Assembly (NCBI GenBank): GCA_045128275.1
Contig: JBGVRH010000100.1
Coordinates: 1 to 24,988 of the forward strand
DNA: 24,988 bases
Source of the DNA: CAMEON01 sp045128275
Lineage (GTDB): Bacteria > Bacillota > Clostridia > Oscillospirales > CAG-272
Reading direction: 5' to 3'
The translations under genes and the position numbers were made by a program. Below, in pieces: positions 12,746 to 20,308 of this stretch. Every line of letters starts with the position of its first letter. The stretch's first letter is position 1. The notes under the pieces are model-generated. The model searched no databases. It was not told the DNA's origin and saw nothing but the letters and a program-made list of their open reading frames with translations.

Positions 12746-13423
12746 TTACAGGGAATAGAAGCTCTGCCCGCCGGCGGCAGGGGCTTGGGGCTCGTCGGGC
12801 GGCGTTTGGGGCTCCTCCTTCATCATACTGACGGCGGGAGTACGGCCCGACAGCATGAGGAAGATCACGGGGATCGCCGCCGAGACCAGGATGGACAGCA
12901 CCGTCAGCCCCGTCGCGCCGTCGGGGGCGTAGAGCTTGTAGATCTTATGAAGGGCAATGAAGTAGAACACCATGTACACAGTGTACAGGGCGATGAGGGC
13001 GGCGGTCAGGAACAGAAGGAGGAGGACGGGGATCACCAGGGCCTCGACTTCCTTGGGACGGTGGTGGATTATGCTACCCACCCTGACCTGCTCGGCGTAG
13101 TAGGACAGTACCGCTACCGACGCAAAGGACACGCACCATTCGATGGCCGCGCCCATGCTGATCAGAAACCAGACCAGAAGCTTCTTGCGGTAATTCGTGG
13201 ACTTATACTCCCGCAGGATACAGGCGGAATCCGCCAGACTGCCCAGGGCGTAGATATTACAGCCGGGGATCCAGAACAGCCAGGGCTTGGACATCCACAC
13301 CTTGCGCCCCATGCGGAAGCCGCCCAGGCTCATGCCGATGTAGGTGAAAATGCCGTAGGCCATCATAAAGAAATAGACGATGAGGTAGAGAACGACAAAA
13401 ATGATCTCTTCGCTGGTATACAT
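12746..13423 (-). CDS. Polytopic membrane protein, paralogue 1 of a tandem pair
   Basis: The 225-residue protein begins MYTSEEIIFVVLYLIVYFFM and has about five hydrophobic segments. It aligns along its length with the downstream paralogue: YIGMSLGGFRMGRK, FWIPGCNIYALGSLAD, NYRKKLLVWFL, YFIALHKIYKLYAPDGATGLTVLSILV and the tail GQSFYSL. The ATG at 13423 was chosen over longer in-frame starts because CGGAGG lies eight bases upstream and a consensus promoter lies at 13461-13489, inside the longer frame. Function is unknown; tandem retention of two diverged copies suggests a heteromer or split duties, which is inference. Confidence 0.78.
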   Translation of the reverse strand: MYTSEEIIFVVLYLIVYFFMMAYGIFTYIGMSLGGFRMGRKVWMSKPWLFWIPGCNIYALGSLADSACILREYKSTNYRKKLLVWFLISMGAAIEWCVSFASVAVLSYYAEQVRVGSIIHHRPKEVEALVIPVLLLLFLTAALIALYTVYMVFYFIALHKIYKLYAPDGATGLTVLSILVSAAIPVIFLMLSGRTPAVSMMKEEPQTPPDEPQAPAAGGQSFYSL

Positions 13424-13460
13424 GGTTGGTACCTCCGTTATGGTCGTATATGGTATATCC

Positions 13461-13489
13461 ATTATAGCATATCCCCCCGAGGCTGTCAA
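13461..13489 (-). promoter_or_regulatory. Sigma-A promoter of the tandem membrane-protein operon
   Basis: Minus strand TTGACA (13484-13489) and TATAAT (13461-13466) are 17 bases apart. The start codon of paralogue 1 is 38 bases downstream. Confidence 0.9.
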
Positions 13490-13607
13490 GGCGTTCACCT
13501 ATATAGACACTCTTTGGTGGGGAAAACTTACAGGAAAAAAGTAAATAAACTGTAAACACCGATGGAAGGGCCTTGTAAAAAGGGCAATTTTACTATATAC
13601 CCGTCCT

Positions 13608-14933
13608 TCAACAGCAGATCCACAGCCCCAAAAGAGCCGCCGCCATGGCGGGGACGGCTACCGTCGCGCCGTACTTGACGAAGCGGACAAAGGAGAAGGG
13701 CACCCCGTGATCGTGGAGCTGACCCGTCCACATGATGCCCGCCAAAGCCCCCGTGGGGGTGAAGAAGGCACCCAGATTGGAGCCGATGACGGCGGCAAAG
13801 AGAGCGGCGGTGGTCAATGCCCCCGCCTCCATGCTCCCCACCACCGAGCTGTACAGCACGCTCATGGGGATGTTGTTGACGATGTTGGCGGCGAAGAAGG
13901 AGGAGACACCGAAGGAGGCCACCGTCCCGCCCACCGTGGTCGGCTGAGCCAGGAAGCTGCCCAATGCTCCCGTGATGCCGTACTGATCCAGAGCCAGCAC
14001 CAGGATGAACATGGAGATCACGAAGGGAGCCAGATCCCAAGGGGCGCGGATGATACAGCGGGCGATGAGGAAGATGGAGCGGCGGCGGAAGAAACTGACG
14101 GCCATGGTGCATACCACCAGCGACACAAAGAACAGGCAGGTGATGAGCCACATGGGGAGGTTCAGGAAGGAAGAAACCGAAAGCAGGAGGATGCACCCGC
14201 CCAGATGGACGAGGCCGATGATCTCGGTGGGGAGATCCACGGTGGGGGTGGGGGACTCCTCGGGGTCAAGGGGAGCCTTGAGCTTTTTGCGGAACAGGAG
14301 GTACAGAACACCCAGCGAGACCAGCCCCGCCAGGGCGGTGGGGAGGATCATACGGGCGGTGTAGGCGAGGAAGGAGACCCCCGTGCCCGTCATGAGGTAG
14401 ATGTTGGTGGGGTTGCCGATGATGAGGGCCATGCTCCAGGTGTTGGCGGCCACGAATTCCGACACCAGGTAGGGCAGGGGATCGATGCGGGCCGACTTGG
14501 CGAAGTGGCAGATGAAGGGGGTGAAGGTCAGGACGATGATGTCGTTGGAGGTGAAGACCGTCAGCACCGACACCAGACCGTAGAGCAGGAAGAACAGGGT
14601 GGTCTGACTGCCCTTGGCCTTACCCAGTACCTTGTGAGCCAGGAGACGGAAGAAGCCGATCTCGTCCAGGTAGACCGACATCATGGTCATGGAGAAGAAC
14701 AGGAGCAGGATCTTGATGGGATTCACGTCCCCCGCGCTGGTCAGCCCTGCGGCGATCTCGGCGGGGGTCAAAAGCCCGCTGACCGTGAGAGCGACCGCTC
14801 CCGCGAGAGGTGCTAACCAGAAGATGCTGATCTTCTTGCCTCCGATCATGACGGCGGGCTTGACAAAGACCAGGGCGATGAGGGCGGCGCAGGTAACGAG
14901 AAATATGGTGAGGACGGCGACGGTGGGAGTCAT
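13608..14933 (-). CDS. ArsB/SLC13-type anion or arsenite permease
   Basis: The 441-residue protein has about eleven to twelve hydrophobic segments. Ion-transporter superfamily motifs are visible: TSNDIIVLTFTPFI in the first half, IIGNPTNIYLM, and in the second half NNIPMSVLYSSVV and GSNLGAFFTPTGALAGIMW. The last block closely follows the ArsB/NhaD/CitM pattern. It should move an anion (arsenite, citrate or dicarboxylate) or exchange Na+/H+. The absence of arsR or arsA nearby gives no support for arsenite. The start at 14933 is favoured over the ATG at 14948 because GAGGT lies seven bases before it and nothing like a ribosome binding site precedes the other. It is a single gene with its own promoter. 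Confidence 0.83.
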   Translation of the reverse strand: MTPTVAVLTIFLVTCAALIALVFVKPAVMIGGKKISIFWLAPLAGAVALTVSGLLTPAEIAAGLTSAGDVNPIKILLLFFSMTMMSVYLDEIGFFRLLAHKVLGKAKGSQTTLFFLLYGLVSVLTVFTSNDIIVLTFTPFICHFAKSARIDPLPYLVSEFVAANTWSMALIIGNPTNIYLMTGTGVSFLAYTARMILPTALAGLVSLGVLYLLFRKKLKAPLDPEESPTPTVDLPTEIIGLVHLGGCILLLSVSSFLNLPMWLITCLFFVSLVVCTMAVSFFRRRSIFLIARCIIRAPWDLAPFVISMFILVLALDQYGITGALGSFLAQPTTVGGTVASFGVSSFFAANIVNNIPMSVLYSSVVGSMEAGALTTAALFAAVIGSNLGAFFTPTGALAGIMWTGQLHDHGVPFSFVRFVKYGATVAVPAMAAALLGLWICC

Positions 14934-14979
14934 ATAGGTACCTCGCATTTATGTGAAATGAATGGCTTACCAAAAACAC

Positions 14980-15008
14980 ATTGTATCACGAACCCCCGAA
15001 AAAGTCAA
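14980..15008 (-). promoter_or_regulatory. Sigma-A promoter of the permease gene
   Basis: Minus strand TTGACT (15003-15008) and TACAAT (14980-14985) are 17 bases apart; the permease start is 47 bases downstream. Confidence 0.78.
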
Positions 15009-15063
15009 GCGCGGGAAAGGAAATCTTCACCGTCGGCAAGGGTGGATTTTCGGGTATCTTTCA

Positions 15064-15095
15064 CAAAAAGGAAGGACACCCGCTCGGGTGTCCTT
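15064..15095 (-). terminator. Rho-independent terminator after the 15099-16082 gene
   Basis: A perfect 10-bp stem AAGGACACCC/GGGTGTCCTT with a four-base loop lies four bases past the stop codon. On the minus strand it is followed by CCTTTTTG. Confidence 0.88.
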
Positions 15096-15098
15096 GGG

Positions 15099-16082
15099 TT
15101 ACGGTGCCGTTTCGCTTTCTGTCTCGGCGGGGGCATCCCAGCCCTCGGGGAGGAAGGCGTCCAGGGAGACCGACAGGGGGCAGTACAGAGCATAGGAGTC
15201 GGTCTTGAAGGCATAGGGCTCAGCGATGGCATAGGACGGACGCACGTATACCCGACGGCGCAGGGCGTACTCGCCCTCGTCATTGATGTAAACAGCGGCA
15301 TCCCACACGATATTCGGATGCTCGGCCACCGACAGGCGAAGGTACAGGGCTTGACTGTTTCTATTCGTCACGGGTCGATAGCCCCACGTGAAGTCCGAAA
15401 TGATGTAGTGACCGTCGGGGTGGATCGTCTCGGTATAGCCCGGCACCTCCTCGGGGGGCAGACCCAGCATCTCCCCGCAGATCCTGTCGTAGGTGGCCTC
15501 CTCCATGTGGGCGCGGGTGGCGGCGATGGCCGTAAACTCCTCCAGCAGAGCCGCATCGGTCAGCTCGGCCACCCGACGGTCATAGACCAGCTGACCGTAC
15601 AGATGACGCTCGTCCTGCTTGCTGTTCCATGACCAGCTGTCGCGGGCGTAGGGCTTACGGAGGTACAGCTCGGCGGTGACGGTGCCGTCCAGGATGGGGT
15701 GAGCATCGCTTCCTGCGGGACGGAGGATCTGGGGGGTGTAACTGGCCCAAATAAAGGAGTTGGCCTCATACATGGCCAGATAGTCCGACGTGTCGGTGTC
15801 GGGAAGGGCGGCATAGAAGTAGCGGGCACTGCTGTAGCCCTCCCGGTTTTGAACCGTGTCGCAGGCCGTCAGGTAGACCAGGGCGGGGTCGAACTGCTCG
15901 TAGGTCACGCGGAGATCGTCGGTCTTGAGATGCTCGGGATAGTCGTAACGGTAGGGGTTGGTCAGATCCCGGAAGACCGACGCGCCCCAGAGGAGCAGGA
16001 TCAGCAGGACGGGAATGGCCACACAGACGGCGAGACAGGTCAGGGCGATGCGCTTGAAGATCTTGGGGGAGGAGTTAGACAT
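15099..16082 (-). CDS. Single-pass membrane protein of unknown function
   Basis: The 327-residue protein starts MSNSSPKIFKRIALTC and has one N-terminal membrane span (about 12-34). The remainder is an extracytoplasmic domain rich in Tyr, Asp and Glu, with no Cys pair or catalytic motif that I recognise. The ATG at 16082 was chosen over the one at 16106 because GAAAGGAG lies seven bases upstream of it. It is a single-gene unit with a strong terminator. The end of a miniature element lies about 40 bases upstream of its start and no canonical promoter is visible, so the element end may supply one (inference). Confidence 0.75.
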   Translation of the reverse strand: MSNSSPKIFKRIALTCLAVCVAIPVLLILLLWGASVFRDLTNPYRYDYPEHLKTDDLRVTYEQFDPALVYLTACDTVQNREGYSSARYFYAALPDTDTSDYLAMYEANSFIWASYTPQILRPAGSDAHPILDGTVTAELYLRKPYARDSWSWNSKQDERHLYGQLVYDRRVAELTDAALLEEFTAIAATRAHMEEATYDRICGEMLGLPPEEVPGYTETIHPDGHYIISDFTWGYRPVTNRNSQALYLRLSVAEHPNIVWDAAVYINDEGEYALRRRVYVRPSYAIAEPYAFKTDSYALYCPLSVSLDAFLPEGWDAPAETESETAP

Positions 16083-16120
16083 GGTAGGCTCCTTTCGGGA
16101 ATGCAAAATTGGGGGACGGG

Positions 16121-16358
16121 TTTCAAATTTGGGTTTATCGGTGACACGAATTTATCGTAGGGGAGGGGCTTGCCCCTCCCGCGGGCGACCACATGGGGTC
16201 GCCCCTACAAATCGCCTTAAAGTGAACAAACACCAGAAAAGTTATTGTCAAACAATGAAATATGCTTGTAGGGGCGGCCCTATGTGGCCGCCCGTGAACG
16301 CGCGAAGCGCGTTCAATTCCGAAGGAATAAAATAGACCGATAAACCGCAATTTGAACA
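16121..16358. mobile_element. Miniature element 2 with the same inverted ends, carrying GTAGGGGCGG repeats
   Basis: The left end TTCAAATTTGGGTTTATCG (16122-16140) is identical over 19 bases to that of element 1. The right end CGATAAACCGCAATTTGAA (about 16339-16357) is its inverted partner and differs from the right end of element 1 at one base over the shared 17. Inside are two inverted copies of a GTAGGGGCG-type repeat (about 16158-16206 and 16266-16293) with extra short hairpins (GAACGCGC/GCGCGTTC at 16296-16315). No reading frame. The stretch between it and the LamG-like gene holds a hairpin at 16383-16410 and an AT-rich inverted repeat near 16446-16481, nothing else. Confidence 0.65.
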
Positions 16359-16382
16359 ATACTCAAGTCAAATAAGCAATAC

Positions 16383-16410
16383 GGCAGAGGCCCATGAGAG
16401 AGCCTCTGCC
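16383..16410 (-). terminator. Hairpin downstream of the LamG-like gene, possible terminator
   Basis: A perfect 9-bp stem GGCAGAGGC/GCCTCTGCC with a ten-base loop lies about 77 bases after the stop codon. The following minus-strand bases are only moderately T-rich, so termination is likely but not certain. Confidence 0.55.
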
Positions 16411-16486
16411 ATATAAGACGCAATTATGGCGCGTTCATTACGGGTTTTTCAAAAAAACTTGTAAAAAACTCGCGTTTTTGAAAGGG

Positions 16487-17749
16487 TCACTCTTTCCGCT
16501 TGTACGTGAGCAGGACCGAGAGGGCCAAGACCGCCAGCAGTCCCGCACTGCCCATGACTGCTCCGCAGCCGCCCTCCTCGGGTGCGTCGGTGTTGTCGGG
16601 GGTGGCGGACTCAACGGGAGCCTCGGTCTCGGCGGGAACGGTGGGGGCCTCGGTCACAGGGGCATCGGTAGGTGCCTCGGTGGGGGCCTCGGTCACTTCG
16701 TCGGTGGGAGCCTCGGTCTGCTTGTTGTCCTCCAGGGCGGTCTCACCGTACAAAAGGGAGTCCTCGATATCCATATAGTTCATGGTGAAGCGGATCTCGG
16801 ACATGGAGCCGCAGAAGAGACGGCGGATCAGTCCCTCGGGGTGCTTGGGGTTCATGGTGGCGTGATCCTTGTTCTCGTCCTTGTTGAAGCCCAGCTTACG
16901 GCCGACACCTACCTCCCAGCTGAAGAGGGAGTCGGTGATGTAGATCTCGTTGTTCTCGGCCATGGAGAGGACGTTCTCGCCGTTGACGTAGACGTCCAGC
17001 CAGTAGCCGTCGCTGGTGACCATGTAGTGGATCCACTGCTCGGCGTAGATCTCGCCGTTCTTGCGCTCGTGGTTGGTCTTGACCTCATCCACGTCCACGT
17101 GGACGTACTGGAGGCCCGTGGTGCCCTCTCGGCCGATGTAGCCATCGGCGGTGCCGCCGCCGATCAGCTCGGTGAGGGCCATGGAGAAGGCGGGCTCATC
17201 CTGGCTCTCCACCACGCCCTGGCGGGAGAAGAGGCCGGTGTAGCGATTGTAGTTGTTGTTCCATTCCTCGTCGATCTTGAAGATGATCTCCACCGTCCAG
17301 CCGGTGGTGCTGTCCACGTTGTTCAGGGGAGCGCCGTTGACGGTCTGGAAGTACTTACCCGACACGTAAGCACCGCTGTACGCGGTCTGGGCGGCATCGT
17401 AAGGATCCACGGACAGGGCCTTCTCCCAGGTGTTGCCGAAGCGGAGGGAGGACTTGGTGGAGTAAACTCCGTCCTCACCCACGGTAGCGCCCTCGTCCCA
17501 CTCGAAGATATCCAGCTTGTCGCCGTTACCCTCGAAGCAGACCTCCAGGTCGTTACCGTTGCCCGTCAGGTCGATGAAGCGGAGGGAATCGTCCTCTACG
17601 CTTCCGGTGTAGTAGCCCTCCTCGTTCTGGAACTTCCAGTGGGCGGCTACGTAGTTGTCGGTGTCCTCGGCGAAGGAAGGGAAGGTGAAGGATGCCAGCA
17701 GGAGCGCGGTCAGTACGAAAAGGGTGGTGATACGCAATGCGATTTTCAT
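16487..17749 (-). CDS. Secreted LamG/concanavalin-like surface protein with C-terminal membrane anchor
   Basis: The 420-residue protein has a signal peptide ending near FPSFA (residue 27). A region of about 300 residues (AAHWKFQNEEGYYTG, IDLTGNGNDLEV, WTVEIIFKIDEEW, YWLDVYVNGENV, SEIRFTMNYM) has the pattern of a LamG/concanavalin A-like jelly roll, a fold used for glycan binding. Next comes a Thr-Glu-Ala-Pro linker with TEAPT repeats (about 342-392). The C-terminus is GGCG, a hydrophobic helix and KRKE, which resembles a cysteine-containing sorting or anchor signal. No LPXTG motif is present. The ATG at 17749 has AAAGGAG nine bases upstream. It follows the MFS gene by 188 bases that contain GC-rich hairpins but no clear promoter. 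Confidence 0.82.
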   Translation of the reverse strand: MKIALRITTLFVLTALLLASFTFPSFAEDTDNYVAAHWKFQNEEGYYTGSVEDDSLRFIDLTGNGNDLEVCFEGNGDKLDIFEWDEGATVGEDGVYSTKSSLRFGNTWEKALSVDPYDAAQTAYSGAYVSGKYFQTVNGAPLNNVDSTTGWTVEIIFKIDEEWNNNYNRYTGLFSRQGVVESQDEPAFSMALTELIGGGTADGYIGREGTTGLQYVHVDVDEVKTNHERKNGEIYAEQWIHYMVTSDGYWLDVYVNGENVLSMAENNEIYITDSLFSWEVGVGRKLGFNKDENKDHATMNPKHPEGLIRRLFCGSMSEIRFTMNYMDIEDSLLYGETALEDNKQTEAPTDEVTEAPTEAPTDAPVTEAPTVPAETEAPVESATPDNTDAPEEGGCGAVMGSAGLLAVLALSVLLTYKRKE

Positions 17750-17937
17750 AGTAATCTCCTTTTTCAGAATCGGAATCGCTTCCGTTATGATGGTGGCGGT
17801 TCGGTCATGCTCCGCTTGCGAGGAAACCGCAAGACCTCGCGGCGGTGGGGACGGCAGCCCCGAGGCGTGCCGTGGAGTCCTCCTTTCGATGAAGATGCGG
17901 TGGCGGGTCAACCACCGTATATGTAAAATCTTAGGTT

Positions 17938-19137
17938 TCAACGCTTGGCGCGGGAGCGGGACAGGATCAAAAGCCCTGTCAACAGCCCCGCGGGGAAGAT
18001 CAGCCCGAAGAGCATACCGCCCTTCAGAGAGCCGCCCGCTAAAGCCTCGGTGCAGAGACCCACCACGGCGGGGCCGCCCATACAGCCCAAATCCCCCGCC
18101 AGAGCCAACAGCGCGAACATGGCGGTGCCGCCTCCGCGAAGGGTCACGGCGGAGAGGCTGAAGGTACCGGGCCAGAAGATGCCCACCGAGAAGCCGCAGA
18201 GCCCACAGCCGATCAGGGACAGGATGGGGGAGGGGGACAGGGCGGCGGTGATATAGCAGATCCCGCAGAGAATGCAAGAGGCCGTCATGATGACCGTGAG
18301 GGAGAAGCGCCTCGTCAGCTTGGCGGAGAGGAAGCGGGCGGTGCCCATGAGGATGGCGAACATACAGGGGCCGGCCAGGTCGCCCACGGTCTTGGATACC
18401 CCCAAGCCCGCCTCGGCAAAAGCGGAGGCCCATTGGCTCATGGCCTGCTCTCCCGCGCCCGAGCAGATCATCATGATGACGAGGAGCCAGAACAGGGGCT
18501 TTTTGAGCAGCCCCCCGGGGGTGAGGGTCTCCCCCTCGGGGACGTCCTCCTCCAGGGTGCGGATGGGGACGCGGGCGAAGTAGAAGATGTTGAAGAAGGG
18601 AACGGCCGCCCAGAGACATGACAGGATCCACCAATGTTGAATCCCCACGAAATGGAAGTACAGGGTAGAGAGGACAATGACCGCCACGTGGCCCCAGCAG
18701 TAGAAGGAGTGGAGGAGGCTCATCTGGGCTTCCTTATTCCCCGTGGGGCAGGCCTCGGCGATGGGGGAGATCAGTACCTCGGTGAGTCCCCCGCCGATGG
18801 CGTAGAGGATGATGGCCAGGAGAATCCCCACGAAGGGCACGGGGAGGATACGGGGCAGGATGCCCAGACCGACCAGACCCAGCACGGCGAAGATATGGGC
18901 GGCCACCACCGAGGGGCGGTAGCCCCACACGCTCATGTACTTGGCGGCGATGAGATCCACCAGGATCTGGATGCCGAAATTCACAGCCACCAGCAGGGCC
19001 ATCCGCGACAGGGGGATGCCGTAGTCGGCGGAGAAGGTGATGAAGAGGAGGGGGGCGAAGTTGTTGACGATGGCCTGGGTGATGTAGCCCAGATAGCAGG
19101 CGGCCAGGGTGTGCCTGTGGGAGGAGAGGATACGCAT
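17938..19137 (-). CDS. Major facilitator superfamily transporter
   Basis: The 399-residue protein has twelve predicted hydrophobic segments in two halves separated by a hydrophilic loop (RVPIRTLEEDVPEGETLTPGG). Features include a Gly-rich helix GGGLTEVLISPIAEACP, a conserved HSFYCWGHV block as in the sugar/fucose-permease-like branch, and GFSVGIFWPGTFSLS in the second half. The branch suggests a sugar or small-organic-solute transporter, but the substrate cannot be told. It follows the DUF2752 gene by 28 bases and GAAAGGGA lies before the ATG, so the two are probably one operon. Confidence 0.85.
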   Translation of the reverse strand: MRILSSHRHTLAACYLGYITQAIVNNFAPLLFITFSADYGIPLSRMALLVAVNFGIQILVDLIAAKYMSVWGYRPSVVAAHIFAVLGLVGLGILPRILPVPFVGILLAIILYAIGGGLTEVLISPIAEACPTGNKEAQMSLLHSFYCWGHVAVIVLSTLYFHFVGIQHWWILSCLWAAVPFFNIFYFARVPIRTLEEDVPEGETLTPGGLLKKPLFWLLVIMMICSGAGEQAMSQWASAFAEAGLGVSKTVGDLAGPCMFAILMGTARFLSAKLTRRFSLTVIMTASCILCGICYITAALSPSPILSLIGCGLCGFSVGIFWPGTFSLSAVTLRGGGTAMFALLALAGDLGCMGGPAVVGLCTEALAGGSLKGGMLFGLIFPAGLLTGLLILSRSRAKR

Positions 19138-19165
19138 GATGGATCCCTTTCGGATGTGAGAATGG

Positions 19166-19552
19166 TCAGAAGAGGTTGCGCAGGATACCGTAGAGGAGGA
19201 CTATGGAGAGGATGACGGCGTGCATCCAGGTCTTGCCGGGGAGGCAGCCCGACTCCCCCCGCTTGACGTAGGCTACGGCCATGGAGATCCCGCCCCACAA
19301 AAAATAGGCGGCGTAGAGGGGCCAGAGGGTATTGAACCCAAAAGCGGCGGTAAGATCCAGTCGCACCACGGCGGCGATGGCGCGGGTCAGCCCGCACCCG
19401 GGACACTCCAGCCCTGTGACCTTATGGAGCATACAGGGGATCCCGTAGCCCGTGAGATTGTAAAAGACCCCGTAGCCCACCAGCAGGGCAAGGAGACCGC
19501 CCCCGATCAGGGTGATGCGGAGCAGGCGTTTTTTCGGCGTGTCGGGCTTCAT
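19166..19552 (-). CDS. DUF2752 family small membrane protein
   Basis: The 128-residue protein has three hydrophobic segments and the diagnostic motif CMLHKVTGLECPGCGLTRA (40-58), with two Cys pairs as in DUF2752. The family is widespread with unknown function. The ATG at 19552 is preferred to the longer upstream frame because AAAGGAGG precedes it and the promoter at 19587-19615 lies inside the longer frame. It heads an operon with the MFS transporter. Confidence 0.88.
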   Translation of the reverse strand: MKPDTPKKRLLRITLIGGGLLALLVGYGVFYNLTGYGIPCMLHKVTGLECPGCGLTRAIAAVVRLDLTAAFGFNTLWPLYAAYFLWGGISMAVAYVKRGESGCLPGKTWMHAVILSIVLLYGILRNLF

Positions 19553-19586
19553 GTCGGGCCTCCTTTCGGGAGATCTTGATAGTACC

Positions 19587-19615
19587 ATTATAACAGATGC
19601 GGAGCGGTTTGTCAA
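19587..19615 (-). promoter_or_regulatory. Sigma-A promoter of the DUF2752-MFS operon
   Basis: Minus strand TTGACA (19610-19615) and TATAAT (19587-19592) with a 17-base spacer. The start codon of the DUF2752 gene is 35 bases downstream. The divergent sigma-factor promoter lies eight bases away. Confidence 0.9.
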
Positions 19616-19622
19616 TGAGGGG

Positions 19623-19651
19623 TGGACTTGAAATGGCTTTTGTGGTATAAT
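19623..19651 (+). promoter_or_regulatory. Promoter of the sigma/anti-sigma pair
   Basis: TGGACT (19623-19628) and TATAAT (19646-19651) are 17 bases apart, with an extended -10 TGG just before TATAAT. It points right, back to back with the DUF2752 promoter. The sigma gene begins 102 bases downstream, leaving an untranslated leader of about 95 bases. Confidence 0.6.
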
Positions 19652-19753
19652 AAAGCAGAAAAGAAAAATTTTCGGATGCTGTAGTATTTCCCCTGTTTTT
19701 CCTGTTTTTGTGGGTGAAGGACCTTCAGACCCAAAACGAAAGGAGCGCACACC

Positions 19754-20308
19754 GTGGACGATCGGGACATCATCATGCTCTACCTCGACCGCGACGAGGA
19801 GGCCATCGCCGAGACCCGGCGCAAATACAGCCGCTACTGCCACTACATCGCTCTCCGCATCACGGGGAGCGAGCAGGACGCCGAGGAGACGGTCAACGAT
19901 GCCTGTCTCAAGGCCTGGAACACCATCCCGCCCCACAGACCCGAGAGCCTCAAGGCCTACATGGGGATGCTGACCCGTGGGCTGGCCGTCAACCGCCTGG
20001 AGGAGAATACGGCCGCCAAGCGGAGCGGGAACGCCGCGACCCCCTTGGAGGAGCTGGCGGAATGTCTGCCCGATAGGGAGGCAGGGCAGATGCCCGAGAG
20101 CGTGGCTCTGCGGGACAGCCTGGATCGCTTTATCGGAGCTTTGTCCGAGCGGGATCGGCGGGTGTTCCTGCAACGCTACTGGTACGCCTGTCCGGTGGCG
20201 GAGGTGGCCTCCGACTGCGGGATGACGGTGAGCCACGCGACGGTGGTGCTGCTCCGCCTGCGAAAAAAGCTCAAAGCGCATTTGGAAAAGGAGGGCTTTC
20301 CCCTATGA
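19754..20308 (+). CDS. ECF-like sigma-70 family RNA polymerase sigma factor
   Basis: The 184-residue protein has a region-2 segment (about 10-90, with ETVNDACLKAWNTIPPHRPESLKAYM) and a region-4 helix-turn-helix (about 128-178, LSERDRRVFLQRYWYACPVAEVASDCGMTVSHATVVLLRLRKKL). The two-domain layout is that of ECF-type sigma factors. It starts with GTG at 19754 after AAAGGAG. The next gene starts four bases before its stop (ATGA overlap) and encodes a membrane protein, the usual partner arrangement. Confidence 0.9.
   Translation: MDDRDIIMLYLDRDEEAIAETRRKYSRYCHYIALRITGSEQDAEETVNDACLKAWNTIPPHRPESLKAYMGMLTRGLAVNRLEENTAAKRSGNAATPLEELAECLPDREAGQMPESVALRDSLDRFIGALSERDRRVFLQRYWYACPVAEVASDCGMTVSHATVVLLRLRKKLKAHLEKEGFPL

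Noticed and set aside
13527..13600. Weak inverted repeats TTACAG/CTGTAA and GTAAAA/TTTTAC considered as the permease terminator
   Set aside because: Six-base AT-rich stems with long loops; too weak to call.
16446..16481. AT-rich inverted repeat TTTTTCAAAAA region considered as the main terminator of the LamG-like gene
   Set aside because: The stem is pure A/T with a long loop; the GC-rich hairpin at 16383-16410 is the more plausible stop.
16394..17926. Plus-strand open frame of 510 codons opposite the LamG-like gene
   Set aside because: Same shadow pattern (Gly/Val/His/Asp-rich, low complexity) and no ribosome binding site; the minus-strand gene has a signal peptide and recognisable domains.
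17750..17937. GC-rich hairpins in the gap before the LamG-like gene considered as a riboswitch or leader
   Set aside because: Several stems can be drawn (GCGAGG/CCTCGC, ACGGCA/TGCCGT, CGGAA/TTCCG) but they fit no riboswitch class I know, and high G+C makes such stems likely by chance.
19629..19651. TTGAAA before TATAAT considered as the sigma-operon -35 box
   Set aside because: The spacer is only 12 bases; TGGACT at 17 bases with an extended -10 is the better fit.
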